Below, piece after piece: positions 51,470 through 60,771 of a DNA stretch of 64,000 nucleotides. Each line of letters begins with the position of its first letter. Within the stretch, counting starts at the first letter, position 1. Under the pieces are notes generated by a model. That model made no database searches and had not been told where the DNA came from. It saw nothing but the letters and a program-made list of their open reading frames with translations. A program made the translations under genes and the position numbers. Source of the stretch: Chitinophaga terrae (ex Kim and Jung 2007) (GTDB lineage Bacteria; Bacteroidota; Bacteroidia; Chitinophagales; Chitinophagaceae); assembly GCF_900107795.1 (NCBI RefSeq), contig NZ_FNRL01000015.1:82828-146827 (forward strand), given 5' to 3'.

Positions 51470-53044
51470 ATGAAAAAAAATATTCTATATACACTGCCGC
51501 TGCTGCTACTCGTTGCCTGCAGCAAGTTTGGCGATCTGAATACCGATCCGACGAAGTCGAGTAAGATCAATCCTGAAAACCAATTGATCTTTGCACAATT
51601 GTGGTTTTCAGGCGACCTGTCCACACAAGAACGTACCAATAGCATTGTATTAATGCCGCTGGTTCAGCAGCTAGGCGCGGCATATTATGCAAGGGTAGGA
51701 GGGATGTATGTAAAAGACGCCACCCGTTTGTGGGTAATGTGGGAAAACAGTTATCAGAATGATGTGGTAAATATTGTAGATGCGGTACAACGCACGAATA
51801 ACGTACCAGGCCAAACGAACCTGAATGCTATTTGCCGTATCATGAAGGTATATACCTTTGCAAGGATCACGGATCTATATGGCGACATCCCCTATTCAGA
51901 AGCCGCTACAGCCTATTACACACAAATAAAAAGGCCCGTATACGACAAACAGGAAGATATCTACAATAACTTTCTCGACGAATTAAAAGCAGCCGCCGCA
52001 CAGCTCGACCCGGCTAAAGATAAAGTCGCCAACGAAGTATTCTATAAAGGAAATATCAACTCCTGGAAGAAATTTGCGAACTCTTTGCGTATCCGCCTGG
52101 CGCTGCGTATCGCCAAACGCAACCCCGACAGGGCTAAGAAAGAAATAACCGAAGCTTTTGCCGGCGGCGTGATCAGCAGCAATGCAGAAATCTGCATGAC
52201 CAGGCACCTTGACATACAGAATAACTATTCAGACGTTCGCGGCAACTCCGTTTCGGTGGCTATTAATCAGCAATCCGGTATGCCTAAGATCATCAGCACT
52301 TTCCTTAACCAGCTTAAAAACACCAACGATCCACGTATCAACTATATCCCTCGCTGCTACAAACAAAATTCGCCTATGAAACCTTTTGAGCGGGAGGACA
52401 TCACGGAGCAGGTAAAAGCCTCGGCAGTTGGCCTGGTAGGTTCTAACCCCGGGAAATATGTGTACGACGACTGGGTTGGTCCTGTTACCATCAAACTGGC
52501 CAACGGAACAAATTACAACGCTGTAAACGGCGATATAAAATGTGAGCTGAATACTTGTTTTATACGTAATAATGCACCTTTTATGCACCTTACCTATGCC
52601 GAAACGGAGCTATTGCTGGCAGATGCGGAAGTCCGCCTGGGGCTTAGCCTGGGCGACGATGCCAACACTCATTACCGTAACGGTGTGGAAGCTGCTATGA
52701 AACAACTCAGCCTCTATCCCGGTGGTCCGGTAGTTCCCGATACCGCTATTACACGGTTCCTTGACGAAAATCCGCTGCAGGCAGGTACAGAGCTGAAACA
52801 GATCAATACCCAGCTGTGGATTGCCCTGATGCTGAACGGGCCTGAAGCTTTCGCAAACTGGCGCCGGTCAGGATATCCCGAGTTAAAAGCCACTCCTAAT
52901 AACGAATCCACATCGCTGACTATTCCCCGTCGTTTCCAGTATCCATTGTCGGAAAAAGAACAGAATGCCGTTAACGTACAAGCTGCCGTTTCGCGTATCG
53001 GGGAAGATGATTGGACTAAACGTGTGTGGTGGGATAAGGAATAA
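51470..53044 (+). CDS. SusD-family lipoprotein of the chitin locus
   Basis: The product has 524 residues with lipobox LLVAC (Cys17). FGDLNTDPTKSSKINPENQL, YTFARITDLYGDIPYSEAA, the helical NSWKKFANSLRIRLALRIAK and FMHLTYAETELLLADAEVR are typical of the SusD-like_2 group. It would bind chitin oligosaccharides on the cell surface as the lid of the SusC at 48230, 18 bp upstream. Confidence 0.93.
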   Translation: MKKNILYTLPLLLLVACSKFGDLNTDPTKSSKINPENQLIFAQLWFSGDLSTQERTNSIVLMPLVQQLGAAYYARVGGMYVKDATRLWVMWENSYQNDVVNIVDAVQRTNNVPGQTNLNAICRIMKVYTFARITDLYGDIPYSEAATAYYTQIKRPVYDKQEDIYNNFLDELKAAAAQLDPAKDKVANEVFYKGNINSWKKFANSLRIRLALRIAKRNPDRAKKEITEAFAGGVISSNAEICMTRHLDIQNNYSDVRGNSVSVAINQQSGMPKIISTFLNQLKNTNDPRINYIPRCYKQNSPMKPFEREDITEQVKASAVGLVGSNPGKYVYDDWVGPVTIKLANGTNYNAVNGDIKCELNTCFIRNNAPFMHLTYAETELLLADAEVRLGLSLGDDANTHYRNGVEAAMKQLSLYPGGPVVPDTAITRFLDENPLQAGTELKQINTQLWIALMLNGPEAFANWRRSGYPELKATPNNESTSLTIPRRFQYPLSEKEQNAVNVQAAVSRIGEDDWTKRVWWDKE

Positions 53045-53073
53045 GCTTGTTATCAACCGAAAAAAAATAATCG

Positions 53074-54414
53074 ATGAAAAGATATTATAGCCAAATATTA
53101 ATCGCTGCTCTCTTTGCCACAATAGGCTGTAAAAAAGACGAAGCAGACTCGCAGGCAAAAGGGCGCCCTTTTACGCCAAGGATATTCAACGAGGTTTCGC
53201 TGTTTCCTGAAAACCGCGACAGCGTGCGCGTGCTGAGTGTCGGAGATACGCTGGCTTTTACCGGCCTGCAATACTCGCCCGGCGATAAAGTGAATATTAA
53301 CTGGAAAGTCAACGACTCTATCGTGTCAACCGATAAGCAATATTATTTCGTTTCAAAGAAAGGCGGCGCCTATCGTATTGCCGTTAACGTCAGCTACCAG
53401 GGAGATACAACCAAACGTTACAGGGATGTATTCGTAATACCGGCCAGCTATGAACGAAAACAGGCTAATAACGTGGTAATGGCCTACATCAGCGATACAT
53501 CCGGCTACAAGTATATTAATTTTGCCACGATGACCCACCTGGCTTATAAAGTGGCTACCATCAACGCGGCTGGAAATATGGATGTTTCCAAAGGAGAGCC
53601 TTTCCGTAAAGCAGAAGAAATTGTAGGACGTGCGCATATGGCCGGCGTACCGGTGTTATTAAGCGTAAGCGGGGCCTTATCGGCCGATGGATGGAGTGTA
53701 AGCCAGAGCAACAATTTTGGCGCTGTAGCCACCGATGCCGCCAAAAGAGCCGCGTTGGTACAATCAATCAAAAGCTATGTAGCCGCCAAAAAGATGGATG
53801 GTGTAGATATCCTGATGGCCGACATTAACGCCAGCACCGCTATTATTAATGCCAACATCGCAGCCACCGGGCTACTGCTTAATGATCTGAGAGCTGCATT
53901 AGGTAATAATGCCATCCTTACCGTTACCGTGGCCGGCTCTACCTATTACGACCGCTATCCGGACCTCTCCTCCGCCAATTGGATCAACGTCCACGCTTAT
54001 GAAGACGGCCAGCATGTAGGGCCGGGAAAACCGCTTGGACAACCGTCAGGATTCGATTATTTTGTAAAATGCGCCAATCTCTGGAAATCCAGGTTGCCGG
54101 CTAACAAAATCGTGATGGGTATTCCCGCTTTCGGGCTGCGTTATCTCACACTGGATGCTAACGGCAACAACCTGAGCTGGTCGTCTTATAACTATATTCC
54201 TTACAAAGACATCCTGGCTGCTGTGCCTGCGGCAGCCGACAAAGAATTTGCTGCGATTGCACAAGGAGTATATTTCAATGGCGTTCCGTTAGTAACCCAA
54301 AAAGCTGCCTGGCTGAAACAAAATGGTTTCCTCGGCGCTTATATCTGGACAGGTGATTATGATGTAACCGGGCAAAATTCCTTAACTGCTAATATCTTCA
54401 ATACGCTCAAATGA
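53074..54414 (+). CDS. catalytically dead GH18-like surface glycan-binding lipoprotein
   Basis: The product has 446 residues with lipobox ATIGC (Cys19). Residues 30-125 form a beta-sandwich (PKD/Ig-like), residues 133-445 a GH18-type barrel (VVMAYISDTSG, THLAYKVATIN, VPVLLSVSGAL, WINVHAYEDG, GAYIWTGDYD). The catalytic motif reads DGVDILMAD (242-250) in place of DGxDxDxE: the middle Asp is Leu and the acid Glu is Ala. It should bind but not cut chitin, and sits right after SusD where SusE/SusF-type binding proteins are normally encoded. Its stop overlaps the next GH18's start (ATGA). Confidence 0.88.
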   Translation: MKRYYSQILIAALFATIGCKKDEADSQAKGRPFTPRIFNEVSLFPENRDSVRVLSVGDTLAFTGLQYSPGDKVNINWKVNDSIVSTDKQYYFVSKKGGAYRIAVNVSYQGDTTKRYRDVFVIPASYERKQANNVVMAYISDTSGYKYINFATMTHLAYKVATINAAGNMDVSKGEPFRKAEEIVGRAHMAGVPVLLSVSGALSADGWSVSQSNNFGAVATDAAKRAALVQSIKSYVAAKKMDGVDILMADINASTAIINANIAATGLLLNDLRAALGNNAILTVTVAGSTYYDRYPDLSSANWINVHAYEDGQHVGPGKPLGQPSGFDYFVKCANLWKSRLPANKIVMGIPAFGLRYLTLDANGNNLSWSSYNYIPYKDILAAVPAAADKEFAAIAQGVYFNGVPLVTQKAAWLKQNGFLGAYIWTGDYDVTGQNSLTANIFNTLK

Positions 54415-55379
54415 AACTGGTAAAACTGCTCACTGCTACTGCCCTGTTACTGTCTGTTATGCATACATCACAGGCTCAGTTTAAGGTTATCGGGTATATA
54501 TTTTCCCGCGGCAATATTGTAGCAGACCTGGAACAGGTAGATCTCGATAAGCTCACTCATCTCAATATTGCCTTCATTAACCCCGATACCACCGGCGTTT
54601 TCAAGCCCATACCGGCGTTGGACACCGTGGTACAGATCGCACACCAGCATAATGTAAAAGTAATGATGTCCTGTGGCGGCGGCAGCAGGCATGTATACTA
54701 TGCCAGGCTGTTGTCGGACGCTTACAGGCCGCAGGTAGTAAGCAATTTTATAGCATTTTTGGATAAGTATAATTTAGATGGTATTGATGTAGATATAGAA
54801 GGGGATGATATTGATGATAACTATGAGAATTTCGTGGTAGCATTAAGTAACCCATTGCATCAACGCGGCAAGTTACTGACAGCAGCACTCGCATATTACA
54901 CCCGGAACCGCATTTCCGACCGGGCGCTTTCCCAGTTCGACTTCGTAAACCTGATGGCCTACGATAAAACAGGTCCCTGGCGTCCGTCTGCTCCAGGTCA
55001 GCATTCTCCTATGTCGTACGTGACAGACCACCTGGATTATTGGAGTAAGGAAAGGAATATGCCCAAAGAAAAGCTGGTAGTTGGCGTTCCGTTCTATGGT
55101 TACGGTTTTGGTCCGCTCGCTGATACCAGCAAACGTTACCAGTCAATGAGCTACAAAGATATCATTGCGGCATTCCCTGGCGCTGCCACGCAAGACGAGA
55201 TGGCGTTACCCAACAATGGCGGCACCATATATTACAATGGCATGCCTACTATTAAAGCGAAAACAGAGGTAGCAATGCAACGGGGCAGTGGCGTCATGAT
55301 CTGGCAACTGCTTGCTGATACCAATAACGATACTTCTCTATTGAATGTAATAACTCAAACTATCAGGAAACAGCCATGA
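54411..55379 (+). CDS. GH18 chitinase, active type
   Basis: The product has 322 residues, a single GH18 barrel after a signal peptide (residues 1-22, ending TSQAQ). Catalytic motif DGIDVDIE (123-130) is intact with Glu130; FVNLMAYDKTG and the terminal Trp segment VMIWQLLADT complete the active site. With no extra domains it is likely a periplasmic or surface endo- or exochitinase trimming imported oligomers. It is translationally coupled to genes on both sides by four-base overlaps. Confidence 0.92.
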   Translation: MKLVKLLTATALLLSVMHTSQAQFKVIGYIFSRGNIVADLEQVDLDKLTHLNIAFINPDTTGVFKPIPALDTVVQIAHQHNVKVMMSCGGGSRHVYYARLLSDAYRPQVVSNFIAFLDKYNLDGIDVDIEGDDIDDNYENFVVALSNPLHQRGKLLTAALAYYTRNRISDRALSQFDFVNLMAYDKTGPWRPSAPGQHSPMSYVTDHLDYWSKERNMPKEKLVVGVPFYGYGFGPLADTSKRYQSMSYKDIIAAFPGAATQDEMALPNNGGTIYYNGMPTIKAKTEVAMQRGSGVMIWQLLADTNNDTSLLNVITQTIRKQP

Positions 55380-56914
55380 TAATGAAAATACGCTTCATAG
55401 CCTGTTTATTGCTCATCCTGTTAAGCCGCCCCACAGCGGCTCAACAGGATGATTTTAAAATTAAAGGATTTCATCTTGACCTGCGGATACAGGTAATGAA
55501 AATGCCTGCCCTGAAAGCATTTGTGCTGAATCTGGGCAAACATGGCATCAATACCCTGGTAATGGAGTGGGAGGCCAGCTATCCTTACGAAAAGCATGCT
55601 GTTATATCAAACAGCAACGCCTATACGCGAAAAGAAATAACTGATTTTATCAGCTATTGCGATAGCCTGCATATCGATGTAATTCCATTACAGCAAAGTT
55701 TCGGGCATGTTGAGTATATTCTCCGCCACCAGCGATATAAGGATTTAAGAGAAGATCAGAAAGATTACTCACAGGTAAACCCTACCAGGGAAGCGGCCTG
55801 CAAAGCGTTGTTTACAGACCTGTTCAGCGATATGATCAGTACGCATCACTCAAAGTACCTCCATATTGGCGGAGACGAAACCTATTTGCTGGGCCATTCC
55901 CCTGAGTCGAAAGCCAAAGCCGATAGCCTGGGTAAAGGACGGTTGTATGGCGACTACATCAAAATGTTGTGCGAATTAGTGGTAAAGCTGGGTAAAACCC
56001 CGCTGGTGTGGGCTGATATTGCTTTGAAGTACCCCGATGCCCTTAAAGGACTACCAAAAGAAACTATTTTCATAGACTGGAACTATGGTTGGGACCTGAA
56101 CAGGTTTGGAGACCATGAAAAGTTGATGCAGAGCGGGTTTGAAATATGGGGTTCACCAGCGCTGCGAAGCGGGCCTGATAACTATTACCTCACCGATTGG
56201 GATAAGCATTTTAATAATATCCGCACTTTCATCCCACAAGCGCGCCAGATGGGATATAAAGGCATAGTGATGACTTCCTGGTCCACGTCCGGCATCTACG
56301 ACCAGGTATTTGAATCGGCTACCGAAATGACAGATATGGTAGCAGTACGCCGCGTATATCCTGTTTCAGGTTTCGACATGCTGGTCAGCGCCTACCTCGA
56401 AAGCCTTCATAATAAGCAACCGCTAGATATCGGATCATTCGTCAACGACTATACGAGGAACAAGTTCGGATTTACGCCTGCACAGGCCCGCCGGTTTTAC
56501 AAGGCGCTTACCCGTGCGCCTTATGATGTATCGCAGGGCCGGCCGGTTGGTACAAACATCGCTCTGTCGGCGCTGCTGGACTCCGCCAGGTTAAGCGGCC
56601 AGGACTTGAGACAATTAACTCCCGCAAAAAATAAGTCGCTCTGGCAACATTACCTGCTGATGAGCGATATCCGGATATTCTACCTCGCCTGCATGCAGGT
56701 ACAGGAGGTTATGAACAGTGACAATTACACGGCAGATAAGGCCAGCATGCTTTTACGGCAGCTACAGGCCTTAGATCCAGGGCAATTAGACCAGCGATTC
56801 GGGGAGCTTAACAAAGAGCTGTTATACCCATCGGATATTGCCCTGGAAAATGCTGCCCGCAACGCACGGTATCAATCATTAATAGCAAAACTTACCGCCC
56901 ATGCCCGGAGATAA
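55376..56914 (+). CDS. GH20-like beta-N-acetylhexosaminidase
   Basis: The product has 512 residues with a signal peptide ending TAAQQ. The GH20 active-site signature LHIGGDETYLLG (Asp-Glu pair; Glu as acid and Asp orienting the acetamido group) lies near residue 163. FGHVEYILRHQRYKDLRE upstream and the barrel strands TPLVWADI and GIVMTSWSTSGIYDQ agree. The N-terminal GH20b-type domain seems reduced compared with classical chitobiases. It would release GlcNAc from non-reducing ends. An ATG two codons in is an alternative start; the first overlaps the preceding stop. Confidence 0.85.
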   Translation: MIMKIRFIACLLLILLSRPTAAQQDDFKIKGFHLDLRIQVMKMPALKAFVLNLGKHGINTLVMEWEASYPYEKHAVISNSNAYTRKEITDFISYCDSLHIDVIPLQQSFGHVEYILRHQRYKDLREDQKDYSQVNPTREAACKALFTDLFSDMISTHHSKYLHIGGDETYLLGHSPESKAKADSLGKGRLYGDYIKMLCELVVKLGKTPLVWADIALKYPDALKGLPKETIFIDWNYGWDLNRFGDHEKLMQSGFEIWGSPALRSGPDNYYLTDWDKHFNNIRTFIPQARQMGYKGIVMTSWSTSGIYDQVFESATEMTDMVAVRRVYPVSGFDMLVSAYLESLHNKQPLDIGSFVNDYTRNKFGFTPAQARRFYKALTRAPYDVSQGRPVGTNIALSALLDSARLSGQDLRQLTPAKNKSLWQHYLLMSDIRIFYLACMQVQEVMNSDNYTADKASMLLRQLQALDPGQLDQRFGELNKELLYPSDIALENAARNARYQSLIAKLTAHARR

Positions 56915-58223
56915 AAATAAAAACGGATCATTTGTTCCCATTGTCATCATCGCCATCATGTTTTTCATCTTTGGCATGGTAACCTGGGTCAATGCTATAT
57001 TGATACCCTATTTTAAAGTAGGTTGCGAGCTTAACAACTTCGAGTCTTACCTGGTAGCCTTTGCCTTTTATATCGCTTACCTGGTAATGGCTATACCCGC
57101 CGGCTACCTGCTTAAACGCGCCGGTTACAGGAAAGGTATGATGGTAGGTTTCTGGCTGATGGCCGCTGGTACCCTGTTATTTGTACCGGCTGGCATAAAG
57201 AGAGAATATCACCTGTTCCTATCCGGTTTGTTTGCAATAGGGTTAGGGTTGGCTATACTGCAAACGGCGGCCAATCCATATATCACGATACTAGGGCAGA
57301 AAGAACGGGCTGCCCAACGTTTCAGCATCATGGGTATATGCAACAAACTGGCTGGCATACTGGCGCCGGTAACCTTCGCTTCTTTCCTGATCAAGCCGGG
57401 CGATAACGAGCTTTTGAAGAACGTACACCTGCTGGATGCCTCCAACCGGGCGCAGATACTGGATGAGCTGATATCCAGGGTCATCGTTCCCTACGCCATA
57501 CTTACAGGAGTGTTGCTGCTGTTCGGTTTATTTATCCGGTATTCTCCCTTGCCGGAGATAGAGAACAGTGATGGGAACGTGGAACTGGAAGGAAAAAAAA
57601 GCATACTCGATTTTCCGCACCTGGTATTGGGAGCTATTGCAATATTTTTTCACGTAGGATCACAGGTAATAGCGGTCGACAGTATTATTAACTACACCGC
57701 CAGCATGGGTATGCCGCTTATTGAGGCAAAGGTATTTCCATCCTATATTCTTACCACTACCATTATTGGATACCTGGTTGGCATCAGCATTATTCCCAGA
57801 TTCATTTCCCAGCTCACGGCGTTAAGAGTGTGTACAATTCTTGGATTTGTGCTAAGCGTCCTGGTAGTGCTCACGCATGGCAACATACGGTTACTGAACC
57901 ATACAACGGATATATCTGTATGGTTTATGATACTGCTGGGCCTCGCCAATTCTATGATCTGGGCCGGCATCTGGGCAGCAGCGATGGATAGGCTGGGAAC
58001 CTTTGTTAAAACCGGCGCTTCACTGCTTGTAATGGGCCTCTGCGGCAACGCCATTATGCCATTGATATATGGCTGGCTGGCCGACAGGTCAGGGCTGCAA
58101 TTCGCCTATATAGTATTGCTGCCTTGTTACCTGTACCTTATTTTCTACGCGTTCACCGGCTATAATTTAAAACGCTGGAAACGTACTATAAAACGAAATT
58201 ATGAGATACCTGAAAGTGTTTAA
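56901..58223 (+). CDS. nagP: FucP/NagP-type MFS sugar transporter
   Basis: The product has 440 residues with 12 predicted membrane helices. MFFIFGMVTWVNAILIPYFK, then GLGLAILQTAANPYI and RFSIMGICNKLAGILAP are typical of the fucose/glucose/GlcNAc:H+ symporter subfamily found in Bacteroidota. Position between the hexosaminidase and nagA points to GlcNAc uptake across the inner membrane. It overlaps GH20 by 14 bases and nagA by 23 bases. Confidence 0.88.
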   Translation: MPGDKNKNGSFVPIVIIAIMFFIFGMVTWVNAILIPYFKVGCELNNFESYLVAFAFYIAYLVMAIPAGYLLKRAGYRKGMMVGFWLMAAGTLLFVPAGIKREYHLFLSGLFAIGLGLAILQTAANPYITILGQKERAAQRFSIMGICNKLAGILAPVTFASFLIKPGDNELLKNVHLLDASNRAQILDELISRVIVPYAILTGVLLLFGLFIRYSPLPEIENSDGNVELEGKKSILDFPHLVLGAIAIFFHVGSQVIAVDSIINYTASMGMPLIEAKVFPSYILTTTIIGYLVGISIIPRFISQLTALRVCTILGFVLSVLVVLTHGNIRLLNHTTDISVWFMILLGLANSMIWAGIWAAAMDRLGTFVKTGASLLVMGLCGNAIMPLIYGWLADRSGLQFAYIVLLPCYLYLIFYAFTGYNLKRWKRTIKRNYEIPESV

Positions 58224-59394
58224 CGGAAAAGTGATTACCCCTTCCGGTATTATTCCCTCCGGCTATGTGCTGGCAAGCGGCGATAAGATTATAGAAACTG
58301 GAGCAGGAAACCCGGAAATACCCGGCGCTACAGAAATTGATGCCCACGGACATTATATCTCCCCGGGGTTTATTGACCTGCATATACATGGAGGCGGCGG
58401 AGCCGATTTTATGGATAATACTGTAGAAGCCTTTCTCACTATCGCCAACATCCACGCTAAATATGGAACCACAGCAATGATGCCTACTACGCTGAGTTGC
58501 GGCCAGGCATCGTTACTGCAGACGTTAGACACCTATGCCGCAGCCAATGCACAGAACAGGCAGGGCGCACAGTTTATAGGCATCCACATAGAAGGCCCTT
58601 ACTTTTCTATGAACCAACGCGGCGCACAGGATCCGAAATATATCCACGATCCTTCGCCTGCCGAGTACCTGGAAGTACTGGCGCATTCTAAAGATGTTAA
58701 ACGCTGGAGTATAGCGCCCGAAAGGCCTGGCGCCATTGAGATGGGAAAGGTACTGAAAGCGCATAATATCCTGCCTTCCATTGCGCATACCGATGCTGTT
58801 TATGAAGAAGTACTACCGGCTTACGCCGTAGGCTATACGCATTGTACGCATTTTTATTCCGCTATGTCGGGCGTCACACGCCGAAACGCCTTCCGTTACG
58901 CAGGCGTCATCGAAACTGCTTACCTGATAGACGATATGACAGTAGAGATCATTGCAGACGGGATACACCTACCAGCATCGTTACTGAAACTGATCTACAA
59001 ACTGAAGGGCCCGGAAAACACCGCGTTGATTACAGATGCCATGCGGGCCGCCGCTACCAGCACCCCAACTTCCATACTTGGAAGCCTACAGGATGGGTTG
59101 CCGGTTATTGTAGAAGATGGAGTAGCGAAATTACCCGACAGAAGCTCATTTGCCGGCAGTGTGGCAACCGCCGACAGGCTCGTTCGAACCATGATCGCAG
59201 AGGCCGGAATACCATTAACTGATGCCGTGCGCATGATAACTGAAACGCCTGCACGGATCATGGGTATCAGCCATCAGAAAGGAACGCTGGAAAAAGAACG
59301 GGATGCCGACATTGTCATATTCGACGAAAACATCAACATTCAAACCACCATTGTATCAGGAAATATAATTTATACACGACATGAAGGAATTTAA
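58201..59394 (+). CDS. nagA: N-acetylglucosamine-6-phosphate deacetylase
   Basis: The product has 397 residues. Amidohydrolase barrel with metal site GFIDLHIHGGGGADFMD, HIEGPYF, the His in SIAHTDAV and THCTHFYSAMSG, and the catalytic Asp in ALITDAMRAA. It removes acetate from GlcNAc-6-P. A GlcNAc kinase is needed before it but is not encoded in the visible operon. It overlaps nagB by 14 bases. Confidence 0.94.
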   Translation: MRYLKVFNGKVITPSGIIPSGYVLASGDKIIETGAGNPEIPGATEIDAHGHYISPGFIDLHIHGGGGADFMDNTVEAFLTIANIHAKYGTTAMMPTTLSCGQASLLQTLDTYAAANAQNRQGAQFIGIHIEGPYFSMNQRGAQDPKYIHDPSPAEYLEVLAHSKDVKRWSIAPERPGAIEMGKVLKAHNILPSIAHTDAVYEEVLPAYAVGYTHCTHFYSAMSGVTRRNAFRYAGVIETAYLIDDMTVEIIADGIHLPASLLKLIYKLKGPENTALITDAMRAAATSTPTSILGSLQDGLPVIVEDGVAKLPDRSSFAGSVATADRLVRTMIAEAGIPLTDAVRMITETPARIMGISHQKGTLEKERDADIVIFDENINIQTTIVSGNIIYTRHEGI

Positions 59395-60133
59395 AGCCGG
59401 CCAGTTAACCGTAAAAGTTTTTGCTACCAGGAAACAGATGGGAACACAAGCCGCCACCGACGCGGCAGCCACGCTCCGCTATTTGTTAACGCACCAGGAA
59501 ACAGTGAATGTAATTTTTGCCGCAGCGCCGTCACAGCAGGAATTGCTGGAAGCGCTCCAAAAAGAACCAGGCGTAGCATGGGATCGAATCAATGCCTTCC
59601 ATATGGACGAATATATTGGCCTGCCTTCCGATGCTCCGCAGCGTTTCGGCAACTTCCTGAAAGCGGCGATCTTTGATAAAGTAGATTTTCGCACTGTTAA
59701 CTATATCAACGACACTGAAAGGTATACAGCATTATTAAAAACACATACTCCTGACCTTGTATTTATGGGAATAGGGGAGAATGGGCATATTGCCTTCAAC
59801 GATCCTCCCGTAGCTGATTTCAATGATAGAGAAGTTGTAAAAACTGTAGAGTTGGACCAGGAATGCAGGCAACAGCAGGTGAACGACGGTTGTTTTGCAA
59901 CCTTGCCGGATGTGCCTACACATGCCATCACGCTAACGATTCCAACGCTGATGAAGGCTCCTTATATTTATTGTGTGGTACCGGGTCCGCGTAAAGCGAC
60001 GGCTGTTTACAACACGTTGCAACAACCCATTGAAACACGTTTCCCTTCTACCATTCTGCGTACGCACAGCGGGGCGGTACTTTACCTGGATGCAGACAGC
60101 AGCGTTAAAACCGGAGAGCTATGCAACTGTTAA
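59381..60133 (+). CDS. nagB: glucosamine-6-phosphate deaminase
   Basis: The product has 250 residues, the usual NagB length. Conserved INAFHMDEYIGLP, VFMGIGENGHIAFNDPP (active-site Glu-Asn-Gly-His) and THAITLTIPTLM with GPRKATAV. It converts GlcN-6-P to fructose-6-P and ammonia, feeding glycolysis. Its 3' end overlaps the CBM9-like gene by 13 bases. Confidence 0.94.
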   Translation: MKEFKAGQLTVKVFATRKQMGTQAATDAAATLRYLLTHQETVNVIFAAAPSQQELLEALQKEPGVAWDRINAFHMDEYIGLPSDAPQRFGNFLKAAIFDKVDFRTVNYINDTERYTALLKTHTPDLVFMGIGENGHIAFNDPPVADFNDREVVKTVELDQECRQQQVNDGCFATLPDVPTHAITLTIPTLMKAPYIYCVVPGPRKATAVYNTLQQPIETRFPSTILRTHSGAVLYLDADSSVKTGELCNC

Positions 60134-60762
60134 AAGTACCGTTCATTAACCTGGAAGGATCTCCGGGTCCTCAAATAGTGAGCAACCTGCTCGACAAATA
60201 CCAGAAAGTGCCAATAGCCTGTAACCCATGGCCGCAATACGGGCATGAGGTTACAGCCTCGTTTGTAATGGCCCACAGCAGTACAGCCGTACTCCTGAAA
60301 TACTATGTAGATGAGAGTTTTCTCTTAGCAGCTTCCGCATCCAATGGCGATATTCATAAAGATAGTTGCGTGGAGTTTTTTGTAGCCTTCCAGGACGATG
60401 ATAAATATTATAACCTGGAGTTCAATTGTATTGGTTGGCACAAAGTCGGCTTTGGCGCTACGCGTAACAACCGGGTACCTTTGCATCTACATGCAACAGA
60501 CAGCATCACCACATCAACGCATATACGCTCTAAAGCAGAGCGGGGATCGAGGCGCTTCAACTGGGAGCTTACCATTGTAATACCCGCTACCGTATTCTGT
60601 TTTCACCAGATATCCGACCTGGCTACTATGAAGGTGCGGGGCAATTTTCACAAATGTGGGGATGAATTGCCTACGCCGCATTTCCTGACATGGAATCATG
60701 TAACCGCCCGGACGCCCGACTTTCACCGGAAAGAGGATTTCGCGGAGATCTTATTCCTATAA
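60121..60762 (+). CDS. CBM9-like carbohydrate-binding protein
   Basis: The product has 213 residues with no signal peptide. The beta-sandwich pattern VLLKYYVDESFLLAASASNG, KDSCVEFFVAFQDDDKYYNL, NCIGWHKVGFG and RRFNWELTIVIPATVF matches the family-9-like carbohydrate-binding fold found as a lone domain in Bacteroidota sugar loci. Its cytosolic location is odd for a binding module; a role in sensing or in an enzyme complex is possible but unproven. Confidence 0.7.
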   Translation: MQLLKVPFINLEGSPGPQIVSNLLDKYQKVPIACNPWPQYGHEVTASFVMAHSSTAVLLKYYVDESFLLAASASNGDIHKDSCVEFFVAFQDDDKYYNLEFNCIGWHKVGFGATRNNRVPLHLHATDSITTSTHIRSKAERGSRRFNWELTIVIPATVFCFHQISDLATMKVRGNFHKCGDELPTPHFLTWNHVTARTPDFHRKEDFAEILFL

Positions 60763-60771
60763 ATAGCAGCA

